A stretch of 64,000 nt of DNA, taken from positions 1 to 64,000 of the forward strand of contig NZ_SSCL01000012.1 in the NCBI RefSeq assembly GCF_005876955.1, given 5' to 3'. The notes under the pieces were generated by a model that saw only the letters and a program-made list of their open reading frames with translations, ran no database searches and had not been told where the DNA came from. Numbering within the stretch: the stretch's first letter is position 1; every line of letters starts with the position of its first letter. Below, piece by piece: positions 7,939 through 15,509 of the stretch. This DNA is from Sinomonas gamaensis. GTDB taxonomy: Bacteria > Actinomycetota > Actinomycetes > Actinomycetales > Micrococcaceae. The position numbers and the translations under genes are program-made.

Positions 7939-8634
7939 GTGACTGAACTCCTTGAGGAAGCAGGCAAGCTCGCCAGCGATCATCTGGGGGTTGCGGATGC
8001 CCTTGCACGGCGCTACCGCTACCCAGGACACGATCCCGAGGACCTGCGCCAGGTGGCGCGCCTGGCTCTCGTCGTGGCGGCACGCCGCTACCGCGAGGGC
8101 TTGGGACAGGGATTCGTCCCCTACGCTGTGCCGACGATCACGGGAAGCATCAAGCGCTACATCAGGGACCAGTCGTGGGTCGTGAGGCCCCCGCGCTCCC
8201 TGCAGGAGCTGCGGCTGGATGTCAACGCCGCCCGCCAGCGGCTGGTCCAGGAACTGGGACGGGAACCTTCCACCGCTGAGCTGAGCAGTGAACTGGGGGT
8301 GCCGGAGGAGAGCGTCGCGAAGGCGCGGGTGGCAGAGGCGGCGATGGTCGGCGTCGCCATCGAGCCCCTGGACACCTCCGGCGACACGCCTGCGGACCCT
8401 TCTCTGCGTGTCGTCGCCGAGGACGAGCCGGGATTCGAACGCGTGGAGCGCCAGCAGCTGCTCGCGTCAGCCATGAGCGGCCTGTCCGAAGAGGACCGCA
8501 GGCTCATCAAGATGAGGTTCGTGGACGAGATGAGCCAGAGCGAGATCGCGGAGGTGCTCGGCGTGAGCCAGATGCAGGTCTCCCGTCTGCTCAAGCGAGT
8601 CCTGGACCGAATGCGCCGGAAGATCGCAGCATGA
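7939..8634 (+). CDS. RNA polymerase sigma factor, SigB/SigF-type
   Basis: A sigma-70 family protein of about 231 aa. Region 2 includes GHDPEDLRQVARLALVVAARRY and the VPYAVPTITGSIKRYIRD segment typical of SigB/F/G factors. Region 3 is ARQRLVQELGREPSTAELS, and region 4 ends in EIAEVLGVSQMQVSRLLKRV. This class drives general stress or developmental regulons and is normally held by an RsbW-like anti-sigma factor; none is nearby. The GTG at 7939 is chosen because AGGAGGAGGA (7921-7930) lies 8 nt before it; an in-frame ATG at 7879 would add 20 basic residues. The gene end overlaps the next start by 4 nt. Confidence 0.85.
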   Translation: MTELLEEAGKLASDHLGVADALARRYRYPGHDPEDLRQVARLALVVAARRYREGLGQGFVPYAVPTITGSIKRYIRDQSWVVRPPRSLQELRLDVNAARQRLVQELGREPSTAELSSELGVPEESVAKARVAEAAMVGVAIEPLDTSGDTPADPSLRVVAEDEPGFERVERQQLLASAMSGLSEEDRRLIKMRFVDEMSQSEIAEVLGVSQMQVSRLLKRVLDRMRRKIAA

Positions 8635-8909
8635 GCCTTGCCCTCGCACCCCATCCGGAGGAGATGCGGCGCGCCCTCAGGGGCGACCGCAAGGTCATCG
8701 TCGACCAGTCCAATGCCGAACTGCACGCTTATCTGCTCGCAGCCGGAGCGCAGTCGGCGAGGGTCCTCTGGACGACAGCATCAGGACGTCGGCGGCAGAG
8801 GATCGTCGACCTCGATCAGATCCGCTTCCCCCGCCCAGATGCACCGTGGGAGGGGATCGAAATCTCGCCCGAGCGGCTCCCCTTCGCCTCACCCGCACGC
8901 CTCACCTGA
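8631..8909 (+). CDS. hypothetical protein coupled to the sigma factor
   Basis: A 92-aa protein of unknown family whose ATG overlaps the sigma-factor stop (ATGA), so the two are translationally coupled. It is soluble and mixed alpha/beta in appearance (KVIVDQSNAELHAYLL, then RVLWTTASGRRRQRIVDLDQI), with no transmembrane segment or Cys motif. Coupling suggests a role with the sigma factor, but it does not look like a known anti-sigma protein. Confidence 0.6.
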   Translation: MSLALAPHPEEMRRALRGDRKVIVDQSNAELHAYLLAAGAQSARVLWTTASGRRRQRIVDLDQIRFPRPDAPWEGIEISPERLPFASPARLT

Positions 8910-8935
8910 CACGCCTTCCCTGACCTGCCGTGCTT

Positions 8936-8990
8936 GAAGAGGGCCCGCTGGATCGGCCTTCAGTACGCGGAGCGATCCGCGGGCTTCTTC
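8936..8990. terminator. stem-loop between convergent genes
   Basis: GAAGA (8936-8940), GCCCGC (8943-8948) and GGATCG (8950-8955) pair with CGATCC (8973-8978), GCGGGC (8979-8984) and TCTTC (8986-8990), with small bulges. It lies exactly between the ends of two convergent genes and could terminate both. Confidence 0.55.
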
Positions 8991-8997
8991 GGAATAG

Positions 8998-9570
8998 TTA
9001 CGGCAGCCGCGAGGAACGCAGCATCTGGGCTTCGCCGGCCCGCTCGGGATGGAGCGGCACGGGGCTGAGGAGCACGGCTGGTCCGCGATGCAGGAAGCCG
9101 CTGCTCAGGGCACGGCAGCGGATGCCGCCTCGACCTCGCATCGCGGCGTGTGCGCCCGGAGCGAGCATCCGGTCCATCCAGGCGCACGGATGGGCCGGGC
9201 GGCCGCCGAACAGGCGCACGGTGGAGCCGCCGGCTTCGAGGGCGAACTCCTGCCCGAGGAGCGGAGCCAGCTGCGCCCCCCGCAGGGTCACGTTCCGCCG
9301 CGTCAGGAGCGGGTCAAAGGCGTCCGCGCCCAGCTCCCCCGCCACGGCCTCGAGGCCCTCGACGGCAAGGAGGGTGAGCGCTGCGTCCATGTGCGCGGCC
9401 TTGCCGAAGAAACGGTCGCCCACAATGCCCTTGCCGGCCACGACCTCGACCCGATCGGCGTCCGCTGTGGGCACCTCCGCGGCCCCGTCGCGTGCCCGGC
9501 CGAAGTAGGCGTGGGCGGGCGAGACCAGCAGGTGCAGGATCTCCACGTCGTAGTCGAAGGCAGCACTCAT
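8998..9570 (-). CDS. MOSC domain-containing protein
   Basis: A 190-aa protein with the MOSC core: GKGIVGDRFFG near residue 47, LLTRRNVTLRG near 108, and the conserved Cys-containing PCAWMDRML near 149. MOSC domains occur in molybdenum cofactor sulfurases, YiiM and amidoxime-reducing enzymes, where the Cys binds sulfur or Mo cofactor. A stand-alone protein of this size is probably a YiiM-like detoxification or cofactor-binding protein. It is divergent from the NUDIX gene. Confidence 0.85.
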   Translation of the reverse strand: MSAAFDYDVEILHLLVSPAHAYFGRARDGAAEVPTADADRVEVVAGKGIVGDRFFGKAAHMDAALTLLAVEGLEAVAGELGADAFDPLLTRRNVTLRGAQLAPLLGQEFALEAGGSTVRLFGGRPAHPCAWMDRMLAPGAHAAMRGRGGIRCRALSSGFLHRGPAVLLSPVPLHPERAGEAQMLRSSRLP

Positions 9571-9609
9571 GAGTCGATCTTCCCCCTACCCTGAACGGAT
9601 GGAGAAGCA

Positions 9610-10074
9610 ATGACGGTCCTCAGCGCTGGCCTGCTCCTGTATCGGCGCAACGGTTCCGGCCCGCTCGACGTCTGGATCGCCCACATGGGCGGACCCTTCT
9701 GGGCCCGCAAGGACGTGCACGCGTGGTCGATCCCCAAGGGCGAATACACCGACGACGAAGACCCCTTGGCTGCCGCCAAGCGGGAGTTCACCGAAGAGAT
9801 CGGCGCGCCCCCGCCTGCCGCGAAGTACGTGGGGCTGGGGATGTTCCGCCAGCCGTCCGGCAAGCGCCTCACCATCTACGCCGGCGAGTCGGACTTCGAG
9901 CCGGAAGGGATCTTCAGCAACACCTTCCCGCTCGAATGGCCCAAAGGGTCCGGCAGGATCCAGGAGTTCCCGGAGATCGACCGCGCGCAATGGTTCAGCG
10001 AGCCCGAGGCCCGGACCAAGCTCGTCGTCGGGCAACTTCCGATCCTCGACGCCCTGATCCGGCACCTCGGGTGA
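9610..10074 (+). CDS. NUDIX hydrolase
   Basis: A 154-aa NUDIX protein with a complete box: Gly44, Glu50, Arg58-Glu59, Glu62-Glu63 and Gly65. WSIPKGE before the box and the tail EFPEIDRAQWFSEPEAR resemble predicted NUDIX proteins that hydrolyse nucleoside diphosphate derivatives. Substrate not predictable. GGAGAAG lies just before the ATG. It converges on the lipoprotein gene with a 10-bp gap. Confidence 0.9.
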   Translation: MTVLSAGLLLYRRNGSGPLDVWIAHMGGPFWARKDVHAWSIPKGEYTDDEDPLAAAKREFTEEIGAPPPAAKYVGLGMFRQPSGKRLTIYAGESDFEPEGIFSNTFPLEWPKGSGRIQEFPEIDRAQWFSEPEARTKLVVGQLPILDALIRHLG

Positions 10075-10084
10075 TCCGGCGGCC

Positions 10085-10948
10085 TTACCGGCTGGAGCTG
10101 CTCGACGGCGTAGCCCCGGACGTCGACGAGCTGCTGGAGCTGGAGGACGTCGAGCTCGACGTCGCCGAACCCGTGGGTGACGAGGTCGACGTGCTGTTCG
10201 AGCCGGAGGTCGTGCTGGCCGACGAGCTTGATGACGCGCTGGAGGAGGTCTTCTCGAGCACCTTGTTCACGAGGTCCTCGAGCTCCTTCTGGTCGCTGTC
10301 CCCCAGGTTCCCGCCGCTCTTGGTCGCGACGACGAGGAGCCTGTCCTTGCCGCCCGAGACCTGCATCAGCATGTCGGAGCTGTTTCCTCCGCGCGTGCTC
10401 ACGGTGCCGAACGTCTCGTCCGCCTTGGTCTTGGCCTGAAGCTGCTTGCTCGCGACGGTCACCTTCTGGCCGACAGCCTCCACCGTGAACGTGGAGCATT
10501 TGCTCATCTTGCTCTCGATGTCCTTGAGGATCTGCTCGGCGTCCGGGCCCTGCGATCCCGACTGCGCGGAAACCGTCCGCGGCTGCTGGCTGTCCGAGAT
10601 CGCCACGGCCACCGAACCGTTCTCCACGCTGTTGACGAGTCCAGCCGTCGCAATCGACTTGCAGTCCGAGGGATCCACCGTCGCGGTGCTAAGCAGGAGC
10701 TTGCCCAGGTCCTTGCCCTGATTCACCTGATCCTGCGAGTACAGCTTGAGCTCATTGCCGTCCGAGTCCTTCAGGCCCGAGACGAGGGTTCGGAGCTCCG
10801 ACTCGCTGTAGACGCGAGCGCTCGACGTGCTCGACGGCGTTCCCGTCGCCGAAGACGACGGCGCGGTCCCTCCCCCATTTGTGCATCCCACCAGAGCCAG
10901 AGCGGCCAGGCTCGTCAGTCCGAGTGCAGCAGTTCCCCGTTTGTGCAT
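10085..10948 (-). CDS. Ser-rich lipoprotein
   Basis: A 287-aa predicted lipoprotein. The signal peptide ends in the lipobox LVGC with Cys22, followed by a Gly/Ser/Thr linker. A folded middle region with two Cys (in DPSDCKSIA and SKCSTFTV) resembles actinobacterial sensor-type lipoproteins of the DUF5642/LppX-like size. The last 50 or so residues are almost pure Ser/Thr, a low-complexity tail probably in the cell wall. The ATG at 10948 is preceded by GGAGGAAG; an upstream in-frame ATG would spoil the signal peptide. Confidence 0.75.
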   Translation of the reverse strand: MHKRGTAALGLTSLAALALVGCTNGGGTAPSSSATGTPSSTSSARVYSESELRTLVSGLKDSDGNELKLYSQDQVNQGKDLGKLLLSTATVDPSDCKSIATAGLVNSVENGSVAVAISDSQQPRTVSAQSGSQGPDAEQILKDIESKMSKCSTFTVEAVGQKVTVASKQLQAKTKADETFGTVSTRGGNSSDMLMQVSGGKDRLLVVATKSGGNLGDSDQKELEDLVNKVLEKTSSSASSSSSASTTSGSNSTSTSSPTGSATSSSTSSSSSSSSTSGATPSSSSSR

Positions 10949-11086
10949 TGCTTCCTCCGATTTCGTGGGTCTCACGGCACCTCGTGGTTACCCCTGCGGT
11001 CTCGGATACGAACAATCTCGCGGCAGGACGGTGGGCACGCGTACACGACAGCGGCCACAGACAGCAGGAAGGTGCCCAGACACATG

Positions 11087-11116
11087 AGGAGGGGCCCGGT
11101 TTCCCGAGCCCCTCCT
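11087..11116. terminator. GC-rich hairpin
   Basis: AGGAGGGGC (11087-11095) pairs perfectly with GCCCCTCCT (11108-11116) across a 12-nt loop. It sits in the gap 10949-11241, downstream of the sedolisin gene and upstream of the lipoprotein gene, so it probably ends the sedolisin transcript. No T-run follows. The rest of this gap shows no convincing gene. Confidence 0.5.
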
Positions 11117-11241
11117 GCCCCATGAATCATCCACCCCTGGAAGGCGAAGCGACTGCGTCCGCCCCGAGCCTCGCGCCGCCGCCTCGTACTAAAGGGATAC
11201 CCGCGGGCATCGGGACTAAACAACGCTTCTTTCGCGGATGA

Positions 11242-12453
11242 TCAGAATCCGCTCACGCCGTTCGGCGTGCCGAGGCCCGTGGGACCGTCCCATCCGGCGC
11301 CCGCGGTGCACCAGCGGACGGTTGCGCACGTGCCGTTGGATCCCGAGGTCACGTCGAAGAAGGATCCCGCGTGGGCGTAGGGGATGGTGTTGGCGTACGT
11401 GCCCGTGGCCTTCGAGCCGGTGTTGCCCGAGAGGGCGTACACCGAGGCGATGATCGGAGCGGCCTCGCTGGTTCCGCCGAACTGGCCCCATCCGGAGGCC
11501 CCGCTCGAGCTGGGGTAGTAGACCGAGATCCCGCCGTTGCTCGGGTCCGAGGCGGCCGCGACATCGTTCATCGCGCGCTTCGAGCAGCCTGTGCTGTAGG
11601 TCGAGGCCGCGGCGAGTGCCGCGTTGTAGGAGGAGCATCCGGATCCCGTGCCGCTCCACGCAGTCTCAGACCAACCGCGCGCGTTGGTGGCCTTCACAAG
11701 CGAGGTTCCGCCGACTGCGGTGACGTAGTGGGAGGACGCGGGATAGGACGCTCCCTGATATCCGTTGTCGCCGGCGCTCGCTGTGACGGCGATGCCAGGC
11801 AGGTTGTAGTACTTCCCATAGGCCGAGTCGGAAGCGTCCGAACCGCCGTAGCTGTTGGAGATCGCGACGACCCCGGGGATCTTCGACGCCGTCTGCACAG
11901 CCGTGCCGAGGTCTGCGAAGGAGGACGAGTTCGCCTGCACCATCACGATCTTGCAGTCGGGGCATGCGGCGGAAACCGCGTCGACGTCAAGCGCCTGCTC
12001 CTGCGCCCAGCCCAGGTTGAACGCCGGGAGGGCCGTCCCGCCGGTCTGGTTGACGATCCGCAGGCAGCCGCTCGCGACTGTGCAGGCCGGCAGCCCGAAC
12101 TGCGCGCGGTAGGTGGCGAGATCGCTGGCGAGGCCCGGATAGCCGTACGCGTCCACGATCGCCACAGTGCGGCCGCCCGAGGCGGTGCCCGTGAGCTTGT
12201 AGGCGTCACGGATCTGCGCCGGGGTGAGGCCCGACGACGGCGGTGCGCTCAGGCGCGGTGCCGCCTTCCCGTCGGGGCCGGCGGTCTGCCTGGCTGTGCA
12301 CGACGCCTCTCCGGGAGCAGGATCGTTGCAGACCTTGACCGAATTCCCCTTGCCGTTGCCTTGGCCCGGGTCGGCCACGCCGGCTTGCGCGCCGGTCATG
12401 AGCGCCGCGACGAGCAGCAGGCCCGTTCCGGCGACGGACAGAAGCTTCCTGAT
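11242..12453 (-). CDS. secreted sedolisin-type (S53) serine-carboxyl peptidase
   Basis: The protease domain has the S53 catalytic set: with Met at 12399 as residue 1, Glu134 and Asp138 (EQALD), Asp211 (SAGDNG) and Ser311 (GGTSEAAP). Several Cys suggest disulfides. A frame extending 18 codons upstream of that ATG encodes a textbook signal peptide (RKLLSVAGTGLLLVAALMTGAQA), but it contains no ATG, GTG or TTG. A GAGGAG ribosome binding site stands 5 nt before an ATC codon at 12453-12451. So either translation starts at ATC, or the start codon has been mutated or misread. The in-frame ATG at 12399 gives a protein without a secretion signal. The pro-domain typical of S53 enzymes is very short or absent. 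Confidence 0.8.
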   Translation of the reverse strand: MRKLLSVAGTGLLLVAALMTGAQAGVADPGQGNGKGNSVKVCNDPAPGEASCTARQTAGPDGKAAPRLSAPPSSGLTPAQIRDAYKLTGTASGGRTVAIVDAYGYPGLASDLATYRAQFGLPACTVASGCLRIVNQTGGTALPAFNLGWAQEQALDVDAVSAACPDCKIVMVQANSSSFADLGTAVQTASKIPGVVAISNSYGGSDASDSAYGKYYNLPGIAVTASAGDNGYQGASYPASSHYVTAVGGTSLVKATNARGWSETAWSGTGSGCSSYNAALAAASTYSTGCSKRAMNDVAAASDPSNGGISVYYPSSSGASGWGQFGGTSEAAPIIASVYALSGNTGSKATGTYANTIPYAHAGSFFDVTSGSNGTCATVRWCTAGAGWDGPTGLGTPNGVSGF

Positions 12454-12610
12454 GATGACTCCTCAGAGCGTTGATCGGAGGTGATGGGATTGCGCTGGCA
12501 CATAACCAGGTTCACCATCGAGGCTACGGAGGAGTTCTGCCTCAGGGCGGCGAATTGGGGGGAAGCTCGGGAAAGCCTTGCAGGATTCTTCGACACAGAG
12601 GAAGCAGAGC

Positions 12611-12871
12611 ATGACCATCACCCAGCCGCAGGAGCATCCCGTCTACCTCGAGCGGCCCCCGTCCTCCGACCTCCGCGACGCCCTTGAGGTGATCCTCGAC
12701 AAGGGCATGGTGATCGACGGGTACGTCCGGGTCTCTCTTGTGGGCCTCGAGATCCTCACAGTCGATCTCCGGGCCGTCATCGCGAGCGTGGACACATACC
12801 TCAAGTTCGCGGAGGCCATGGAGCGCCATGCCCAGGCCTTGAAGGAGATCAGGGGCGAGAGCGAGGACTAG
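12611..12871 (+). CDS. gas vesicle protein GvpA/GvpJ family, solitary
   Basis: An 86-aa protein carrying the GvpA-family core: [40 protein letters not shown], then [13 protein letters not shown]. GvpA forms the gas vesicle wall; GvpJ and GvpM are shorter-lived homologues involved in assembly. The charged C-terminal tail fits GvpJ better. AGAGGAAG (12597-12604) precedes the ATG. No other gvp gene (gvpF, gvpN, gvpK, gvpO, gvpL) is nearby, so a gas vesicle cannot be made from this locus alone. It converges on, and overlaps by 4 nt, the next gene. Confidence 0.82.
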   Translation: MTITQPQEHPVYLERPPSSDLRDALEVILDKGMVIDGYVRVSLVGLEILTVDLRAVIASVDTYLKFAEAMERHAQALKEIRGESED

Positions 12872-13401
12872 AGGCTGCCCTCCGCGAGGGCGGCCTTCCG
12901 CACGGCGAGAAGTCGCTCAGCCTCGCTCAGGGACCCGGCGAACAGCGCTAGCCGGCGTAGATCCGCGGCGTGTTCGTCGCCGTCGAGCATCCTCTCGAGG
13001 AGCCGCGCACGATCGCCGTCGAGCAGCGAGGCCCACTCGTCCACCCAGGGTTCCATCGCAGAATTGCGCTTCTCCTGGCGGAGGCGCGCCAGATTCCTCC
13101 GGGCGACGGCGATGACGCCGGTCCCGTCCCTCTCGAGCTTCTCGGCGACCGCGCGGTGGAGCTCCCAGGCGATCCGGTCCTCGGTGAACCTCAGCTCGGG
13201 ACGCCGGCGGCGAGCACGTTCGATGGCCGCCTCGATTTCCGGAATCCCGCAGCGGAGATCGGCGGCGATGACACGCACCGGTCGTCCCCCTGCCCGGAGC
13301 CCGAAGACGGCCTCGTCGCCGCTCGCCGCCGCACCGCCGTCGTCGTTCTCGAGGATCGCCGAAGCCTCCTCGAGGAGCGACTCGATGAGTTCGCTGGACA
13401 T
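12868..13401 (-). CDS. hypothetical alpha-helical protein
   Basis: A 177-aa charged, mostly helical protein with no recognised family. The N-terminus is acidic ([18 protein letters not shown]), the middle is Arg-rich ([15 protein letters not shown]), and the C-terminus is helical with many Leu/Arg. The ATG at 13401 has AAGGAG 6 nt upstream. It lies downstream of the permease gene on the opposite strand to gvpJ, overlapping gvpJ by 4 nt tail to tail. Confidence 0.6.
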   Translation of the reverse strand: MSSELIESLLEEASAILENDDGGAAASGDEAVFGLRAGGRPVRVIAADLRCGIPEIEAAIERARRRRPELRFTEDRIAWELHRAVAEKLERDGTGVIAVARRNLARLRQEKRNSAMEPWVDEWASLLDGDRARLLERMLDGDEHAADLRRLALFAGSLSEAERLLAVRKAALAEGSL

Positions 13402-13432
13402 GGAGCTCTCCTTGCTACCCACCCCTGCCGCG

Positions 13433-14539
13433 CTAGACCGCCGCGGCGTTGTCCTTCTCGTTCTCGACGTCCGCCTCGCCGCGGCCTGTCCAGGTCTTCA
13501 CCACAGTCCACGCCACCGCTGTGACCGGCACTGCGAGGAGCGCTCCGATGATTCCCGCGAGCACGCTTCCCGCGGCGAGCGCCAGCAGGATCGCGAGCCC
13601 GTGGATGCTGAGGACCTTGCCCATGAGGAGCGGCTGCAGGAGGTGATGCTCGAGCTGGTTGGCGAGGAGGACGATGGCGAGCACGATCAGGGCCGTGACG
13701 GGCCCGTTCGAGATGAGCGCGATGCCGACGGCCAGGACGCCGGCGAGTGTGGCGCCGACGATGGGGATGAAGCCGCCGATGAACACGAACACTGCGAGCG
13801 GCAGTGCGAGCGGGACTTGCAGCACGAGGAGGCCGGCGCCCACGATCACCGCGTCGGCGAGCGCCACGAGCGCCGTCCCCCGCACGTAGCCGCCCAAGAC
13901 GATGGCGCTGCGCTCGGCGGCGAGCCACGCCCGATCGCGGTACCGCGCGGGCATGAAGCCGATGAGGAAGCTCTTGATCTCGTGCCCGTCCTTCAGGAAG
14001 AAGAAGAGGATCACCACCATCAGCACGAAGGAGGCCACGATCTCCCCGATCGTGCGGGCTCCGGTGAGGGCTTCCGTCCCGAGGCTTCCATTCGAGAAGA
14101 ACTGCTGCAGGGAATCGCGCGCCTGATTGATCTGGCTGTCGCTCACGGGAACGGGCCCGTTGGTCAGGAAGGCGTGGAGCTGCTCGAATCCAGCGGTGAA
14201 GCGGGCCGCGAGCTCGTGGGACTGCGCACGGATCAGGAACACGATGCCCGTCACGACGCCGCCGAAGACGACGAGGATCGCGATGAACGAGGCGAGGACT
14301 GCGAGCGCGCGCGGCCATCCGGCGTGGTCCAGCCGCCGCACGAGGGGTGCGATGGCCGAGGCGAGGATGACCGCGAGCGTCACGGGGATCACCACGAGCG
14401 GGACCCTCAGGAGAACCCAGATGACCGCCCAGACCAAGGCGCCCACCGCAAGGGCCTGGATCGAGCGGATGCCTGCCCGTCCGAGGGCATCGGTCCAGAG
14501 CTCCGTCAGGCGGGGCCGTGTGCTGGGTGTCTCAGGCAT
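13433..14539 (-). CDS. AI-2E family transporter-like permease
   Basis: A 368-aa polytopic protein of the AI-2E/PerM family. Hydrophobic segments occur near residues 30-75, 80-105, 185-205, 230-260, 265-290 and 300-345, with the family signature FFFLKDGHEI near the middle and a P-A-R-Y-R segment after it. Members export autoinducer-2 or act as Na+/H+ antiporters, so the substrate is open. AGGAGG lies 8 nt before the ATG. Its start overlaps the PrsW-like stop by one base (TGATG), implying coupling. The frame extends upstream antisense to other genes, but only from 14539 does it read as a family member. Confidence 0.85.
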   Translation of the reverse strand: MPETPSTRPRLTELWTDALGRAGIRSIQALAVGALVWAVIWVLLRVPLVVIPVTLAVILASAIAPLVRRLDHAGWPRALAVLASFIAILVVFGGVVTGIVFLIRAQSHELAARFTAGFEQLHAFLTNGPVPVSDSQINQARDSLQQFFSNGSLGTEALTGARTIGEIVASFVLMVVILFFFLKDGHEIKSFLIGFMPARYRDRAWLAAERSAIVLGGYVRGTALVALADAVIVGAGLLVLQVPLALPLAVFVFIGGFIPIVGATLAGVLAVGIALISNGPVTALIVLAIVLLANQLEHHLLQPLLMGKVLSIHGLAILLALAAGSVLAGIIGALLAVPVTAVAWTVVKTWTGRGEADVENEKDNAAAV

Positions 14540-15438
14540 CAGGCCATCCTCCTGTCGTGGCGGCGGAGCGCCAGCCGGAGGCTCACGAGGCCGGCGACCG
14601 CCACGACGGCGAGCCCCGCGAAGTAGAAGATCGAAGACAGCGACGAGACCGCCGCGTCCGTCCCCGGCCGGAGGAAGCCGTAGTCGAGGGCCGGCACCGC
14701 GTTCCCGGTCACCACCACGGCGAGGAGCGCGGCGATGCCGCCCATGGAATCCCAGAGGCCATGGAGGGCCACTACCGCGAGGAAGGCGATGAGCACTCCG
14801 CCCGTGAACCGGTAGGCGGTGGCACGTCCCGTGGCCCCGAAGATGACCGCGCCGAGGATCGCCGTCCAGAGGACGTGGCAGACCGGCGTGAGGATGGATC
14901 GCATGGCCTCCGTCTGCAGCATCGACGCAAGATCGATCCCTCCCGAGGTCACGGCCGCGTTGAACGCGTACCCTGCAGACTCGAACGCGGCGAAGCCGGC
15001 GCCGATCGAGGCGCCGAGAAGCGCGCCCTGACGGGACGTCTTGGGCACGACGTTGCGTCCCACGATGAGAAGGACCACGGCCTTGACGGCCTCCTCGATG
15101 AGCCCCACCCGCAGGTAGATCCACGTGGTGGCGTGGAGGTCGGCCTCCAGGAGGGACGCGGCGAGGACCCCCACGATGCCGCCGGCGAAGAAGGCCACAA
15201 TGACGTGGATCGGGGCCAGATTCCCCGTGATCCGCTCGACGGCGAAAAGGACCACGCTGAAGGGCACGAGGAAGCTCCCCAGCAGGATGAGCGTGGGGAT
15301 CAGGTTCGCGTTGAGAGTCGAGACGGTGACGGCGATCGACGCGATCCACAGCGCGAAGCCGGCAAGGAGCGCCTTCCACCACCAGCCATGGCGGTGGGTT
15401 GGCGCCGCGGAATTGCGCGCATAGTAGTCGGCGGCCAT
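14539..15438 (-). CDS. PrsW-family intramembrane metalloprotease
   Basis: A 299-aa membrane protein with the PrsW active-site motifs: Glu115-Glu116-xx-Lys119 (IEEAVK), Glu153 in FAAFESAGY, His188 in TPVCHVLW, and His226-xxx-Asp230 (HGLWD). In Bacillus, PrsW cuts the anti-sigma factor RsiW at the membrane; actinobacterial homologues have unknown targets. It is translated just ahead of the AI-2E-type permease, with overlapping stop and start. Confidence 0.88.
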   Translation of the reverse strand: MAADYYARNSAAPTHRHGWWWKALLAGFALWIASIAVTVSTLNANLIPTLILLGSFLVPFSVVLFAVERITGNLAPIHVIVAFFAGGIVGVLAASLLEADLHATTWIYLRVGLIEEAVKAVVLLIVGRNVVPKTSRQGALLGASIGAGFAAFESAGYAFNAAVTSGGIDLASMLQTEAMRSILTPVCHVLWTAILGAVIFGATGRATAYRFTGGVLIAFLAVVALHGLWDSMGGIAALLAVVVTGNAVPALDYGFLRPGTDAAVSSLSSIFYFAGLAVVAVAGLVSLRLALRRHDRRMA

Positions 15439-15509
15439 GCGAGATCTCTACCCGGCGCGTAGGGGGCAAAACCGGTGCGGGGGTTCGCTGAGCGGGGAAT
15501 GATGGGGCC

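Noticed and set aside
10972-11223. Small minus-strand frame with one hydrophobic segment in the gap after the lipoprotein gene
   Set aside because: It is crossed by the terminator-like hairpin at 11087-11116, has no clear ribosome binding site and no recognised family.
12481-12687. Short plus-strand frame ahead of gvpJ
   Set aside because: It runs into the gvpJ gene in another frame and has no family support; the gvpJ start at 12611 has its own ribosome binding site.
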